Part shown: one piece after another, positions 53,651-64,000 of the stretch
Layout of the letters: the number at the start of each line of letters is the position of its first letter
How positions within the stretch are numbered: position 1 is the first letter of the stretch
Assembly (NCBI GenBank): GCA_028227395.1
Contig: JAOIZZ010000001.1
Coordinates: 62,001-126,000 of the forward strand
DNA: 64,000 nucleotides
Reading direction: 5' to 3'
Source: Woeseiaceae bacterium
Lineage (GTDB): Bacteria; Pseudomonadota; Gammaproteobacteria; Steroidobacterales; Woeseiaceae
Notes under the pieces: model-generated
Databases searched by the model: none
What the model was told of the DNA's origin: nothing
The model's input: only the letters and a program-made list of their open reading frames with translations
Made by a program: the position numbers and the translations under genes

Positions 53651-56600
53651 TTGTCGATAATAGAGATACAGTCACCCGATGAGATATTGAGTGAAGTGAT
53701 ATGCATCGATGGGCAGCGCGCTTTATCTGATTTTCGTATCAAAAAGCTCAACCAAACCCTAGGTATTATTGATCCTGATATCGTGATTACTGATGCTTCT
53801 TACCGTTATTATATTCAGCTCAATGGTCCTCTCGATCAAGAAAATACGGTTCGCTTGTCAGCGCTTTTACTTTCCAATGAACCGGTGGTGAGTCGAAACA
53901 ATCAATCCCAACAAATTATCGTTGTTCCAAGAATTGGGACTATTTCGTCTTGGTCAAGCAAAGCCACTGATATCACTCGCGCTTGTGGAATATCTGCAGT
54001 GACACGAATGGAGCGAGGGGTGTGCTTTGCTTATGAAGCACGAGGGTCGATTTCTCTTGATCAAATAAAAGAGATTGAGCGAGTTTTGCATGATCGAATG
54101 ACGGAAAGCATTCTCTATGAAGATATGAAATTAGAATCCTTATTCTCAAAGTATGCGCCACAACCATTAGCGAGAATTGATTTATTAGGAGAGGGTAAAT
54201 CGGCCATTGAGAAAGCCAATCAGGAACTTGGCTTAGCTCTCTCAGAAGATGAGATTGATTATCTTTATGATCACTATCATTTGATGTCAGAAAATCCCAC
54301 TGACGCTGAATTAATGATGTTTGCACAAGCTAATTCAGAGCATTGTCGACATAAAATTTTTAATGCTGATTGGGTTATTGATGGAGAAGTTCGCACAGAG
54401 AAATTATTTGCGATGATAAAAAGTACTACTGAGGCCAATCCGCAAGGTGTAATTTCTGCCTATTCAGATAATGCGGCTGTTATCGAGGGCTATAGTACTA
54501 AGCGTTTATTGACCTCAGTATCTAATCGGGAATATATTTTGTCCTCAGAACCAATTCATATTGTTATGAAGGTAGAAACGCATAATCACCCTACTGCTAT
54601 TTCACCTTTTGCGGGTGCTGCGACTGGCTCGGGCGGTGAAATACGCGATGAAGGGGCAACAGGATTAGGGGCAAAACCTAAAGCTGGTTTGATGGGATTT
54701 ACAGTATCACATTTACGAATTCCTAATTTTACTCAACCTTGGGAACAAGATTTTGGTCAGTCAGAACGAATGGCTACTCCATTGGAGATTATGGTGGATG
54801 GCCCACTAGGTGGTGCAGCTTTCAACAATGAGTTTGGCCGTCCGAATTTATTAGGGTATTTTCGAACTTATGAAAGCAGCTTACCTGATTTACCGGACAA
54901 CGAGATTCGCGGTTATCATAAACCTATCATGATTGCCGGCGGTGTTGGGAATGTTCGCGAAGAGCATGCTTGTAAAATCGATATACCGAATAATGCTGAA
55001 ATCATCGTTATTGGCGGACCCGCCATGTTAATTGGTTTGGGTGGCGGAGCTGCTTCTAGTTTGGCCAGTGGAACTAGTAGCGAAGATTTGGATTTTGCTT
55101 CTGTACAACGCGGCAATCCAGAAATTGAGAGACGTGCTCAAGAGGTGATTGATCGCTGCACCTCAATGGGGCATGACAACCCAATTTTATTGATTCATGA
55201 CGTCGGAGCGGGTGGCTTATCGAATGCCATTCCTGAAGCTGTTGATCACAGTAAGCATGGAGCTTTATTGGAACTCAGAGAAGTGAATAATGCCGAACCG
55301 GGGATGTCGCCGATGGCGATTTGGTGTAATGAAGCACAAGAACGTTATGTATTGGTTATTGATACAAAACGTCGTTCTGAATTCATTGCAATATGTGAAC
55401 GCGAACGTTGCCCTTATTCACTTGTAGGTAATCTTAATAGTAGTAAAAATTTGACAGTGACCGATCGTCATTTTGACAACAAACCTGTCGATATACCAAT
55501 GGAGGTATTACTCGGTAAACCACCCAAAATGGTTCGCAAAGTAAGGCGTATTATCCCTAAGGCACAATCATTAAACTTGAATGGATTGCAACTCGAAGAG
55601 GCTATTGATCGTGTTCTCCGGTTTCCGGCGGTTGCGGATAAATCCTTCTTAATTCATATTGGTGATCGCACTGTAGGTGGGCTCAGCGTTCGTGATCAAT
55701 TAATAGGACCTTGGCAGGTTCCAGTGAGTGATGTCGCTATAACAGCAAGTGGTTTTGAGGGTAAAACTGGCGAAGCTATGGCGATGGGTGAACGATCTCC
55801 ATTGGCCGTTATGAATGCACCCGCATCAGGGAGAATGGCAGTGGGTGAAGCCATTACCAATATAGCGGCGGCTTCAATTGGTTCATTGGGGAACGTGAAA
55901 TTATCCGCCAACTGGATGGCTGCAGCTGGTCACCCTGGGGAAGATGCTAATTTATTTGATACTGTGAAAGCCATCAGTGTTGATTTATGTCGAGATTTAG
56001 GAATTGCAATACCTGTCGGCAAAGATTCACTCTCAATGCAAACTCGCTGGCAAGAGGGCGATGACGAATTTCAAGTTGTCGCTCCAGTATCGTTAATTAT
56101 TTCAGCATTCGCTCCAGTAAATTCAGTGCGCAATCACTTTACGCCAGATTTGAAGCAAGTTGATGAACCATCTCGGCTCTTGTTACTAGATTTGGGGCAA
56201 GGAAAAGAGCGTTTAGGTGGCTCTGTATTGGCACAAGTTTATAATCTTCCGGGTGGGTTTGCTCCTGATATAGACGTATCGGCCAGCCTGAAAACTTTTT
56301 TTGATGTCGTGCAGATCTTGTTAGAGGAAAACCTTGTACTGGCTTATCACGATCGATCTGATGGGGGGTTGTTGGTGACTGTTTCAGAAATGATGTTTGC
56401 AGGTCACCTAGGAGCCTCATTGCGACTTTCGGGTTCGGCCGAGAAAATAATTCGCTATTTATTTAATGAGGAGCTTGGTGCTGTAATCCAAGTTGCCGAG
56501 AGTCAGTTGTCGAATGTCAAGAATCTATTGGAATCAAAACAAATGCATTGGGTTGATATTGGCGAGGTATCTGCCGATGAGCAGCTGACTTTATCTAATG

Positions 56601-57574
56601 ACGATGAAATAATTTATCGATCTGGGCGCATTCAATTGCAAAGAGTGTGGTCAGAAACTTCCCATCGAATTCAATCTTTACGTGACAATCCAGACACTGC
56701 TCTAGAAGAGTATGATCGTATTCTCGATGCTGAAGATCCAGGCATGAATCCTGTGTTGTCTTTTGAATTATCTGATCTGGATACTCCTTTCATCATTGGT
56801 GGAAAAAAACCCCGCGTTGCAATACTTCGTGAACAAGGAGTGAACAGCCAACATGAAATGGCGGCAGTATTCATGCGCGCCGGTTTTGAGGCGGTAGATG
56901 TGCATATGAATGATCTTATCAATCAACAAGATGATCTTGAGAATTATCAAGGTATAGTTGCTTGTGGGGGGTTTTCTTATGGTGATGTTCTGGGCGCTGG
57001 AGGTGGTTGGGCTAAATCTATTTTATATAGCTCGTTATTGCGCGATCAATTTGCCACATTTTTTGCTCGCCAAGATAGCTTCTCATTAGGAGTCTGTAAT
57101 GGTTGTCAGATGTTATCTCATCTTCAAGAATTGATTCCAGGTGCACAATATTGGCCTCAATTTAAAACTAACTTATCGGAGCAATTTGAAGCCAGGTTTA
57201 GTTTGGTGGAAATTATGCCTAGTGCCTCAATTTTTCTGAATGATATGGCAGGTTCACAACTGCCAATTGCGACCTCTCATGGCGAAGGACGAGCGGTATT
57301 TACCAATGATCAAACCAAGCAGCAAGCTCAATCAGAAGTGGTATTAAGATACATTGATAACTATGGAAATATTGCTCATCGCTACCCTGATAACCCGAAC
57401 GGTTCAACTGAGGGGATTTGCGGTCTAACTACTCCAGACGGTCGTGCGACTATTATTATGCCTCACCCTGAACGGGTATCACGGACCACACAAAATTCTT
57501 GGCATCCGAATCACTGGGGCGATAATGGACCTTGGTTTCATATGTTCCAAAATGCCCGTCGCTATCTGGATTAG
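53651..57574 (+). CDS. purL: Phosphoribosylformylglycinamidine synthase (single chain)
   Basis: PurL converts FGAR to FGAM with ATP and glutamine in purine synthesis. The 1,307-residue chain is the long gamma/beta-proteobacterial form. The N-terminal domain shows [17 protein letters not shown]; the FGAM synthase domains carry [32 protein letters not shown] and [16 protein letters not shown]. The C-terminal glutaminase has Cys in [12 protein letters not shown] and the end MPHPERVSR. The start is a TTG behind AGGACA. The last four bases overlap the next minus-strand gene. Confidence 0.96.
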   Translation: MSIIEIQSPDEILSEVICIDGQRALSDFRIKKLNQTLGIIDPDIVITDASYRYYIQLNGPLDQENTVRLSALLLSNEPVVSRNNQSQQIIVVPRIGTISSWSSKATDITRACGISAVTRMERGVCFAYEARGSISLDQIKEIERVLHDRMTESILYEDMKLESLFSKYAPQPLARIDLLGEGKSAIEKANQELGLALSEDEIDYLYDHYHLMSENPTDAELMMFAQANSEHCRHKIFNADWVIDGEVRTEKLFAMIKSTTEANPQGVISAYSDNAAVIEGYSTKRLLTSVSNREYILSSEPIHIVMKVETHNHPTAISPFAGAATGSGGEIRDEGATGLGAKPKAGLMGFTVSHLRIPNFTQPWEQDFGQSERMATPLEIMVDGPLGGAAFNNEFGRPNLLGYFRTYESSLPDLPDNEIRGYHKPIMIAGGVGNVREEHACKIDIPNNAEIIVIGGPAMLIGLGGGAASSLASGTSSEDLDFASVQRGNPEIERRAQEVIDRCTSMGHDNPILLIHDVGAGGLSNAIPEAVDHSKHGALLELREVNNAEPGMSPMAIWCNEAQERYVLVIDTKRRSEFIAICERERCPYSLVGNLNSSKNLTVTDRHFDNKPVDIPMEVLLGKPPKMVRKVRRIIPKAQSLNLNGLQLEEAIDRVLRFPAVADKSFLIHIGDRTVGGLSVRDQLIGPWQVPVSDVAITASGFEGKTGEAMAMGERSPLAVMNAPASGRMAVGEAITNIAAASIGSLGNVKLSANWMAAAGHPGEDANLFDTVKAISVDLCRDLGIAIPVGKDSLSMQTRWQEGDDEFQVVAPVSLIISAFAPVNSVRNHFTPDLKQVDEPSRLLLLDLGQGKERLGGSVLAQVYNLPGGFAPDIDVSASLKTFFDVVQILLEENLVLAYHDRSDGGLLVTVSEMMFAGHLGASLRLSGSAEKIIRYLFNEELGAVIQVAESQLSNVKNLLESKQMHWVDIGEVSADEQLTLSNDDEIIYRSGRIQLQRVWSETSHRIQSLRDNPDTALEEYDRILDAEDPGMNPVLSFELSDLDTPFIIGGKKPRVAILREQGVNSQHEMAAVFMRAGFEAVDVHMNDLINQQDDLENYQGIVACGGFSYGDVLGAGGGWAKSILYSSLLRDQFATFFARQDSFSLGVCNGCQMLSHLQELIPGAQYWPQFKTNLSEQFEARFSLVEIMPSASIFLNDMAGSQLPIATSHGEGRAVFTNDQTKQQAQSEVVLRYIDNYGNIAHRYPDNPNGSTEGICGLTTPDGRATIIMPHPERVSRTTQNSWHPNHWGDNGPWFHMFQNARRYLD

Positions 57575-58692
57575 CCTTTAATCTCAGAGACTAATTCGTT
57601 GATATTATTGAGACCCTCTCTGAGATAAGTTTCGGGAAGAGCTGAACTGCAACGAAAATGATGATCTAAACCAAAACAACTACCCGGCACTACTAATGTG
57701 CTTTTTTCATGCACCAAACGATCTACAAAGGCGAGTGAGTCAATGGGAAGATCATAGCGTACAATACACATAGCTGAGGCTTGAGGAGGAACTACTTTAT
57801 AAATATCTCCATGAGCTGAAAGCATCTCAGTGAGTGTATCAAAGCCAAAATTAATTAGCTCACGTGCTCTTTGAGTAAGTTTTGGTCTGACTTCTGGATC
57901 CAATGCAATATTCGCAAGTTCATTGCCTAACATCGTCGAGCTGATGGTGGTGTATTCATGACGGAGTTGAAATTCAGGGATTAGCTCTTCGGGTGCCACT
58001 ATCCATCCAATTCGCAGTCCGGGCATACCGTAAGCTTTACTCATGCTGTTTATGGCAATAACGCGATCGTATTGACCCCAAAAAGAACGCGTCGGTTTTG
58101 TGTCACCTCTTTCCGTGCCAGCATAGACTTCATCAGCCACAATCCAAGCACCTACACTTTCTGCCGCTTGAATAATGGCATCCATTTCGACTTGTTCAAG
58201 AATATGACCTGTGGGATTGTGCGGGTTGATAATACTGATGATCTTTGTTGATGAATTGACGGTTGCCATCAGTTGTTCTGTGTTTAGAGCCCAGTTTTGA
58301 TCTTCTATTAATTCGACGGTTCTGAGCGTGATGTTATTATTTAAAGCATTTCCTGGTAATTGGAGATAGGCCGGCTGTAATGCAATCATTTCATCGCCTG
58401 GCTTTAATAAAGTTTCTGCGGTTAAGTAATTCGCTTCTGAAGCTCCTATTGTGGTTAATATGTTACCTATTTTTGCACCTGGATAGAGAGCTGCAATTTT
58501 TTCCCTTAATTCAATTTTACCGCGTACATTTGGATAATCCATTTCAATATTTGCTAATTCATTAAGATCTTTACCAGCAAGCTCTAAGAAATCACCCAGT
58601 TTAAGTGGATGAACTCCACTCTCGGAGTAATTATAGGTGACATTCTTTTCGTGTTCGGTGAGATAGCTCTCTATTTTGAATGGATGAAACAT
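57571..58692 (-). CDS. Class I/II PLP aminotransferase
   Basis: The 373-residue product is a fold-type I aminotransferase with a short N-terminus, [28 protein letters not shown] and [16 protein letters not shown] (Schiff-base Lys), then the C-terminal small domain. The lack of the usual N-terminal Gly-rich loop and short length suggest an amino acid beta-lyase or a different substrate such as capreomycidine-like. Its 3' end overlaps purL by four bases, without any functional implication. ettA lies upstream on the same strand, 59 bases away. Confidence 0.8.
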   Translation of the reverse strand: MFHPFKIESYLTEHEKNVTYNYSESGVHPLKLGDFLELAGKDLNELANIEMDYPNVRGKIELREKIAALYPGAKIGNILTTIGASEANYLTAETLLKPGDEMIALQPAYLQLPGNALNNNITLRTVELIEDQNWALNTEQLMATVNSSTKIISIINPHNPTGHILEQVEMDAIIQAAESVGAWIVADEVYAGTERGDTKPTRSFWGQYDRVIAINSMSKAYGMPGLRIGWIVAPEELIPEFQLRHEYTTISSTMLGNELANIALDPEVRPKLTQRARELINFGFDTLTEMLSAHGDIYKVVPPQASAMCIVRYDLPIDSLAFVDRLVHEKSTLVVPGSCFGLDHHFRCSSALPETYLREGLNNINELVSEIKG

Positions 58693-58750
58693 AAAATTAT
58701 CCCCTAAGCGTTGGTATTTTATAATTTAATAATAGCATAATCATATTATC

Positions 58751-60418
58751 TTAAAGTCGTTTGTATTTAATACGCATCGGTTGAGAGGCGTCATTACCGA
58801 GGCGTTTTTTTCGATCTTCCTCATACTCAGTGTAGTTTCCATTAAACCATGTGACCTCACTTTCACCTTCGAAAGCCAAAATATGAGTTGCAATGCGATC
58901 GAGGAACCATCGATCATGGGAGATAACGATCGCAGAGCCTGGGAATTCGAGCAATGCGGTTTCGAGTGCTCTTAACGTTTCAATATCTAAATCATTGGTC
59001 GGTTCATCAAGGAGCAAAAGATTGCCACCGGATTTAAGCATTTTAGCTAGATGGACACGATTTCTCTCTCCTCCTGAGAGTAAGCCAATTTTCTTTTGTT
59101 GATCGCCGCCACGAAAGTTAAACCGCCCGACATAGGCGCGTGATGAGGTTTCGTATTTACCTACGGTAATGATATCTTGACCATCAGAAATTTCTTCCCA
59201 GATAGTCTTGTTGTCATCTAAACTGTCTCGAGATTGATCAACACTTGCGATTTGAACACTCTCACCAAGGCGAATATCACCATCATCGACCGTTTCCGTG
59301 CCATTAATCATTCGAAATAACGTAGTCTTACCGGCTCCATTGGGACCAATAATCCCAACAATTCCTCCTGGCGGGAGTTGCAAGTTGAGTGAATTGATTA
59401 GTAATTTCTCGCCGAATGCTTTCTTTAAATTTGTCATTTCTATTACTAGATCACCCAATCTTGGGCCTGGCGGAATAAAAATCTCATTGGTTTCATTGCG
59501 TGCTTGATATTTTTCAGAACTTAGTTCTGCAAATTGCTTAAGTCGTGCTTTTGATTTCGCTTGACGTCCTTTTGGATTTTGACGGACCCATTCAAGTTCA
59601 ACACGCATGGCTTTTTGTTTGGCTTTTTCCGAAGCATCTTCTTGAGAGAGACGCGCTTCTTTTTGTTCTAACCAGGAGGAATAATTTCCCTCCCACGGAA
59701 TACCGTGCCCGCGATCCAATTCTAAAATCCAACCTGCCACATTATCCAAAAAGTATCGATCATGCGTAACTGCAATAACTGTTCCAGGATATTCTTCGAG
59801 GAATCGTTCTAACCAAGCTACTGATTCAGCATCAAGATGGTTGGTAGGTTCATCCAAAAGCAGCATGTCTGGTTCTGATAAAAGTAAACGACATAAAGCC
59901 ACACGACGTTTTTCACCGCCAGAGAGTTTACTGACATCTGCATCCCATGGCGGCAAGCGAAGAGCGTCCGCTGCAATATCTAGTTTTCGATCAAGTTCCC
60001 ATCCACCACAAGCATCAATAGCATCTTGAAGTTGACCTTGTTCTTCAAGTAGCGCATTCATCTCATCATCAGTTATGGTTTCACCAAAACGCATACTAAT
60101 TTCATCAAACCGAGTTAGTAACGATTTAGTTTCATGAACGCCTGCTTCAACATTCCCGCGTACATCAATAGTTTCGTCTAGTTCAGGTTCTTGGGGCAAG
60201 TAACCAATATTAATGCCAGGTTGTGGTCTGGCTTCCCCATCAAAATCTTTATCAAGTCCTGCCATTATCTTTAATAATGTGGATTTACCAGAGCCATTAA
60301 GACCCAGTACACCGATTTTAGCGCCTGGAAAAAAAGATAAAGATATATCGCGAATGATAAATTGTTTCGGTGGCACCATTTTTGCCACTCGATTCATGGT
60401 ATAGATGTATTGAGCCAT
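58751..60418 (-). CDS. ettA: Energy-dependent translational throttle protein (ABC-F)
   Basis: EttA is an ABC-F ATPase that binds at the ribosomal E site and links translation to ATP/ADP levels. Two ABC domains are seen: Walker [10 protein letters not shown], signature [12 protein letters not shown] and Walker [12 protein letters not shown]; then [23 protein letters not shown] and [11 protein letters not shown]. The linker between them has the Lys/Arg-rich helical P-site tip region ([11 protein letters not shown]). Length (555) is normal. It is divergent from the HDAC-like gene. Confidence 0.95.
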   Translation of the reverse strand: MAQYIYTMNRVAKMVPPKQFIIRDISLSFFPGAKIGVLGLNGSGKSTLLKIMAGLDKDFDGEARPQPGINIGYLPQEPELDETIDVRGNVEAGVHETKSLLTRFDEISMRFGETITDDEMNALLEEQGQLQDAIDACGGWELDRKLDIAADALRLPPWDADVSKLSGGEKRRVALCRLLLSEPDMLLLDEPTNHLDAESVAWLERFLEEYPGTVIAVTHDRYFLDNVAGWILELDRGHGIPWEGNYSSWLEQKEARLSQEDASEKAKQKAMRVELEWVRQNPKGRQAKSKARLKQFAELSSEKYQARNETNEIFIPPGPRLGDLVIEMTNLKKAFGEKLLINSLNLQLPPGGIVGIIGPNGAGKTTLFRMINGTETVDDGDIRLGESVQIASVDQSRDSLDDNKTIWEEISDGQDIITVGKYETSSRAYVGRFNFRGGDQQKKIGLLSGGERNRVHLAKMLKSGGNLLLLDEPTNDLDIETLRALETALLEFPGSAIVISHDRWFLDRIATHILAFEGESEVTWFNGNYTEYEEDRKKRLGNDASQPMRIKYKRL

Positions 60419-60486
60419 AAATTAACACCATCAAATGATGCGGAAGTTCGTTATTATTACCGCAAGTTAAAATTAAAGAGGGAATT

Positions 60487-61446
60487 GTGAAGACTAAACC
60501 GGTATTTGTCTATAAAGGAGATGCTCTAGCAAAATATAATTTTGGAGATAATCATCCATTTGGCCCAAAAAGACATCATGTTTTTCATGATGAGCTTGAT
60601 CGTTTATCCTTGAATACCTTGGTGCAAATCACTCCTCCATCAAGAGCATCCATTGATCAATTGGCCTTGTTTCATACTTCGTCTTATATAGATCAGGTCT
60701 CACGTGCTTCGGAGGATGGGAAAGGGTTTCTTGATGATGGTGACACACCGGCTTTTTTGGGTGTTTTTGAAGCTGCTTCGGACGTAGTTGGCACAACTCT
60801 TGCAGCAATTGATGCCGTTATGCATGGCCAAGCATGTCGAGCATTTTCTCCAATTGGAGGATTGCATCATGCTAGACGAGATAAAGCAGGTGGTTTTTGT
60901 GTATTTAATGATTGTGGGGTGGCTATTCACTACTTAAGGGAGAAGTATAATATTCAACGCATTCTCTATGTGGATATTGACGCACATCATGGAGATGGAA
61001 TTTTTTACGATTTTGAAGATGATGCAGATTTATTATTTGCTGATATACATCAAGACGGCGACACTTTATATCCTGGTACCGGCGCTTCTGATGAGACAGG
61101 TATAGGCAATGCAGTTAACACTAAAATCAACCTATCTCTTCCACCCGGTGCAACAGATAATGAATTTAGTGAGGCTTGGGCAAAAGTTGAGAATTATCTG
61201 ATGGACAACCCACCGGAGTTTATTATACTGCAGTGCGGTGCAGATAGTTTAGCTGGGGACCCAATAACTCAGCTTGATCTAACTGAGGCTTCCCATCGAA
61301 TGGCGGCTTTGTCATTATGTCAAATTGCAGACCGTCATTGTGAAGGAAGAATAATAGGTTTAGGTGGCGGTGGTTATAATTTAGATAATATTGCTAGAGC
61401 CTGGACTCAAGTAATAACAGCATTTTTAGTTAATCAAAAATCTTAA
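60487..61446 (+). CDS. Histone deacetylase family protein (zinc amidohydrolase)
   Basis: The 319-residue product belongs to the arginase/HDAC superfamily. The active site marks are GGLHHARRDKAGGFCVFNDCG (two His), LYVDIDAHHGDGIFYDF (zinc Asp, His), and the later QCGADSLAGDPITQ and GLGGGGYNL. Bacterial members include acetylpolyamine amidohydrolases and acetoin utilisation proteins (AcuC). The substrate here is probably an acetylated polyamine or other small amide. Start is GTG after AGAGGGAA. Confidence 0.85.
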   Translation: MKTKPVFVYKGDALAKYNFGDNHPFGPKRHHVFHDELDRLSLNTLVQITPPSRASIDQLALFHTSSYIDQVSRASEDGKGFLDDGDTPAFLGVFEAASDVVGTTLAAIDAVMHGQACRAFSPIGGLHHARRDKAGGFCVFNDCGVAIHYLREKYNIQRILYVDIDAHHGDGIFYDFEDDADLLFADIHQDGDTLYPGTGASDETGIGNAVNTKINLSLPPGATDNEFSEAWAKVENYLMDNPPEFIILQCGADSLAGDPITQLDLTEASHRMAALSLCQIADRHCEGRIIGLGGGGYNLDNIARAWTQVITAFLVNQKS

Positions 61447-61521
61447 ATTACGAGTTTTTATGAATGAGAAAGAATGTATTAATTGCGCAAAAAGAATTTT
61501 TATTAAGGAGATTTATCGATA

Positions 61522-62778
61522 ATGTTTGTCAAAACTTCATCAATTGAGATATTTGATAGCGAATTGTCTGTTGCGATTAAGTCGGAATCGCAACGTCAAG
61601 AAGAGCATATTGAGTTAATTGCATCTGAGAATTACGCCAGTCCTAGAGTTATGGAAGCGCAAGGCTCTGTACTTACCAATAAATACGCAGAGGGCTACCC
61701 GGGTAAGCGTTACTATGGAGGCTGTGAGTTTGTTGATATAGCTGAAGAATTAGCAATTCAGCGTGCTAAGCAATTGTTTGGCGCGGCTTTCGCTAATGTC
61801 CAGCCACATTCAGGCTCACAAGCTAATGCAGCGGTTTTTTTTGCACTCCTAAAAGCTGGTGATACAATTCTTGGTATGAGTCTTTCTGAGGGTGGCCACT
61901 TAAGTCATGGTGCATCGGTTAATTTTTCTGGCAAGATATTTAATTCAGTGCAATATGGTGTTGATCCAAAAACGGGCTTAATTGATTACGATCAGGTTGA
62001 GGCGCTCGCGAAAAAACATCAACCACGTCTAATAATTGCTGGGTTTTCAGCACATTCAAGAATCGTCGATTGGCAGCGTTTTCGCGATATCGCTGATGCA
62101 GTTGGTGCATATTTCTTGGTAGATATGGCGCATGTTGCCGGCTTGGTAGCCAGTGGCCATTATCCTAATCCGATTAACATTGCTGACGTGGTTACTTCCA
62201 CTACACATAAAACTTTACGTGGCCCAAGAGGTGGGATTATTCTGGCAAGAGAAAATGATCACTTAACTAAAAAATTCAATTCTCTGGTTTTTCCGGGAAC
62301 TCAAGGCGGGCCTTTGATGCATGTCATTGCAGCCAAGGCAGTGGCTTTTTTAGAAGCACTAGAGCCTGAGTTTAGAGATTATCAGGAACAAGTTATTGCT
62401 AATGCCAGGGCCATGGCAGCCACCTTAATGAAGCGCGATTATTCCATTATTTCTGGTGGCACTGATAACCACCTCATTTTGGTAAGTCTCGTTAACAAAG
62501 GGCTTACCGGGAAAGCTGCGGATGCTGCACTAAGTCGTGCAAATATTACCGTGAATAAAAATACAGTACCCAATGATCCATGCTCACCTTTCGTTACCAG
62601 TGGACTCCGACTTGGAACCCCTGCGATCACTACTCGTGGTTTTGGTATTGATGAGACTGTGAAAATTTCTCATTGGGTCGCTGATATATTAGATGATCTT
62701 AACGATGAGGCAATGATCGATAGTGTAAGAGAAAAAGTAATGGCCTTATGTAAGGATTTTCCGGTATATACTGAATAA
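61522..62778 (+). CDS. glyA: Serine hydroxymethyltransferase
   Basis: GlyA interconverts serine and glycine, giving methylene-tetrahydrofolate. Family marks are [37 protein letters not shown], the PLP-Lys motif [14 protein letters not shown] and [14 protein letters not shown]. Length (418) is normal. The start follows a perfect AAGGAG site. nrdR and ribD follow in a conserved order, so one transcript is likely. Confidence 0.97.
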   Translation: MFVKTSSIEIFDSELSVAIKSESQRQEEHIELIASENYASPRVMEAQGSVLTNKYAEGYPGKRYYGGCEFVDIAEELAIQRAKQLFGAAFANVQPHSGSQANAAVFFALLKAGDTILGMSLSEGGHLSHGASVNFSGKIFNSVQYGVDPKTGLIDYDQVEALAKKHQPRLIIAGFSAHSRIVDWQRFRDIADAVGAYFLVDMAHVAGLVASGHYPNPINIADVVTSTTHKTLRGPRGGIILARENDHLTKKFNSLVFPGTQGGPLMHVIAAKAVAFLEALEPEFRDYQEQVIANARAMAATLMKRDYSIISGGTDNHLILVSLVNKGLTGKAADAALSRANITVNKNTVPNDPCSPFVTSGLRLGTPAITTRGFGIDETVKISHWVADILDDLNDEAMIDSVREKVMALCKDFPVYTE

Positions 62779-62812
62779 TACTCAATAAAAAAGAGACGCA
62801 TCTAACGAGAAA

Positions 62813-63328
62813 ATGAACTGTCCATTTTGTAATCACGAAGAAACCAAGGTCATCGATTCTCGTTTGGCTGGTGAAGGGCGCCAGATTCGAAGACGTAGAG
62901 AATGCTTTGATTGTAATGAACGTTTTACTACATTTGAGGGGGCTGAATTAGTCATGCCTAGATTGGTAAAAAGTGACGATCGTCGCGAACCCTTCGATGA
63001 GGATAAAATGCGTGCAAGTATGCATAGAGCTTTAGAAAAAAGACCAGTATCTTCCGACTTATTTGAACAATCAATTGGTCGAATGATTCACAAATTAAGA
63101 ACCATGGGTGAACGTGAAGTCCCGTCACGGTTGATTGGTGAATTAGTAATGGGTGAATTGCACGGGTTGGATGAAGTGGCCTATATTCGTTTTGCATCTG
63201 TTTATCGTAGTTTTCAAGATGTGACTGAGTTCCAAGAAGAAGTTAAGCGCCTGCAAAGCAAACCAAAAAAGAAACGTAAACGAACTCAATTGTCACTTTT
63301 GCCTGACATCTCAGATAAAACAGAATAA
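62813..63328 (+). CDS. nrdR: Transcriptional repressor NrdR
   Basis: NrdR represses ribonucleotide reductase genes in response to ATP/dATP. The N-terminal zinc ribbon has [17 protein letters not shown] and [15 protein letters not shown], then the ATP-cone domain with the [14 protein letters not shown] region. Residues 150-171 are a basic tail ([10 protein letters not shown]). It lies 34 bases after glyA and 19 before ribD. Length (171) is slightly above the usual 150 or so because of this tail. Confidence 0.95.
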   Translation: MNCPFCNHEETKVIDSRLAGEGRQIRRRRECFDCNERFTTFEGAELVMPRLVKSDDRREPFDEDKMRASMHRALEKRPVSSDLFEQSIGRMIHKLRTMGEREVPSRLIGELVMGELHGLDEVAYIRFASVYRSFQDVTEFQEEVKRLQSKPKKKRKRTQLSLLPDISDKTE

Positions 63329-63347
63329 AGATTGGTGGTTATGATGT

Positions 63348-64000
63348 ATGAGTGATTTTACTTTAGCAGATCATAAATATATGGCATGTGCCTTAAAATT
63401 AGCGAAAAAAGGACAATTTTCATCGCACCCTAACCCTCAGGTTGGTTGCGTTATTGTTATTGATGATAAGGTCATAGGTGAGGGTTGGCATCAGAGTTAT
63501 GGTGCTCCACATGCCGAAATTAATGCGTTATCTTCAGCCACACAGTCAGTAACTGGAGCCACTGCTTATGTGAATCTGGAGCCCTGCTCGCATCAGGGAA
63601 AAACTGGCCCTTGTTGTGAAGCATTAATCAGGGCAGGGGTGGCGAAAGTTGTAATCGCTTGCGAAGATCCGTATGAGAAGGTTGCGGGAAAAGGAATAGC
63701 AGCGCTAAATTCTGCCGGAATAAAGGTATCGATAGGGTTATTTGAATCCGAGGCTCGTAAACTAAATCGTGGTTTTTTTTCGAGAGTAGAACGTCGAAAA
63801 CCTTTTGTTCGCTTAAAAGTCGCTGCCAGTATAGATGGTGCCACGGCAATGAGTAATGGAGAGAGTCAATGGATTACAGGGTCAGCAGCACGCGCTGATG
63901 TGCAAAAACTAAGAGCTTCTTCAGGTGCCATTATGACAGGAATCGGGACGGTAAAAAAAGATGATCCAGCATTAACCGTGCGAGAGAAAAATTTAGTTAT
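63348..64000 (+). CDS. ribD: RibD, riboflavin biosynthesis deaminase/reductase (partial, runs off window)
   Basis: The visible 217 codons start at ATG 63348, with an in-frame TGA at 63342-63344 just before. The deaminase domain has zinc and catalytic residues in APHAEINAL and NLEPCSHQGKTGPCCEAL. The reductase domain begins with PFVRLKVAASIDGATAMSNG and QWITGSAARADVQ. RibD converts 2,5-diamino-6-ribosylaminopyrimidinone phosphate in two steps of riboflavin synthesis. It is the third gene of the glyA-nrdR-ribD set; the C-terminus is cut off by the window end. Confidence 0.95.
   Translation, partial: MSDFTLADHKYMACALKLAKKGQFSSHPNPQVGCVIVIDDKVIGEGWHQSYGAPHAEINALSSATQSVTGATAYVNLEPCSHQGKTGPCCEALIRAGVAKVVIACEDPYEKVAGKGIAALNSAGIKVSIGLFESEARKLNRGFFSRVERRKPFVRLKVAASIDGATAMSNGESQWITGSAARADVQKLRASSGAIMTGIGTVKKDDPALTVREKNLV

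Noticed and set aside
61447-61521. Glycine or folate riboswitch upstream of glyA
   Set aside because: The 75-base gap shows no conserved core or paired stems.

Overview
The window looks like the chromosome of a low-GC, free-living marine gammaproteobacterium. The evidence is the gene content: a single-chain PurL of about 1,300 residues, a DUF1820 protein, EttA, MltF next to TadA, GmhA-GmhB for lipopolysaccharide heptose, MetX-type acyltransferase, Glu/His-rich TonB receptor, and a glyA-nrdR-ribD order. The base composition is AT-rich throughout. I cannot name the genus; clades such as SAR86, OM182 or SAR92 relatives are possible, but that is inference.

Layout. Positions 1-4.6 kb are accessory in character: unknown proteins, two lipoproteins, a fibronectin-III protein, tiny membrane ORFs, a nuclease-like protein, a 29-bp repeat pair and poorly coding DNA. 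From 4.6 to 13.6 kb lie housekeeping genes (metX-like, xseA, guaB-guaA, acnB), the last with a Bacteroidetes-like form. From 13.8 to 22.5 kb there is a membrane phosphoethanolamine-transferase-like protein with an unusual C-terminal domain, then small redox and membrane genes and two enzymes. A predicted zinc-acquisition cluster lies at 22.56-25.77 kb: a Zur-box-like palindrome, a small secreted CxxC protein, a TonB receptor with four Glu/His-rich acidic tracts, a truncated ABC ATPase and a MerC-domain protein. From 25.9 to 45.9 kb is a mosaic of single-gene metabolic functions (HI0933 flavoprotein, esterase, malonyl-CoA decarboxylase, SAM hydrolase, ribokinase with a sugar transporter, AmiD amidase, CysK, MFS and MscS). 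From 46 to 64 kb conserved genes dominate: tadA/mltF, gmhA-gmhB, acs, purL, ettA, HDAC-like, glyA-nrdR-ribD.

How genes work together. guaB and guaA make GMP from IMP, and PurL supplies the upstream purine pathway. gmhA-gmhB act at successive steps of ADP-heptose synthesis. rbsK with the GRP-type transporter forms a ribose/sugar uptake and phosphorylation pair, overlapping by one base. glyA-nrdR-ribD is a common conserved order. The zinc cluster is the most coherent candidate system here: outer-membrane uptake, small partner proteins and a zinc-responsive operator. Its ABC ATPase has lost everything after the Walker A region, so the cluster may be in the course of reduction.

Limits. Assignments rest on reading motifs and overall resemblance by eye, without database searches; start codons were chosen from visible ribosome-binding sites and overlaps.
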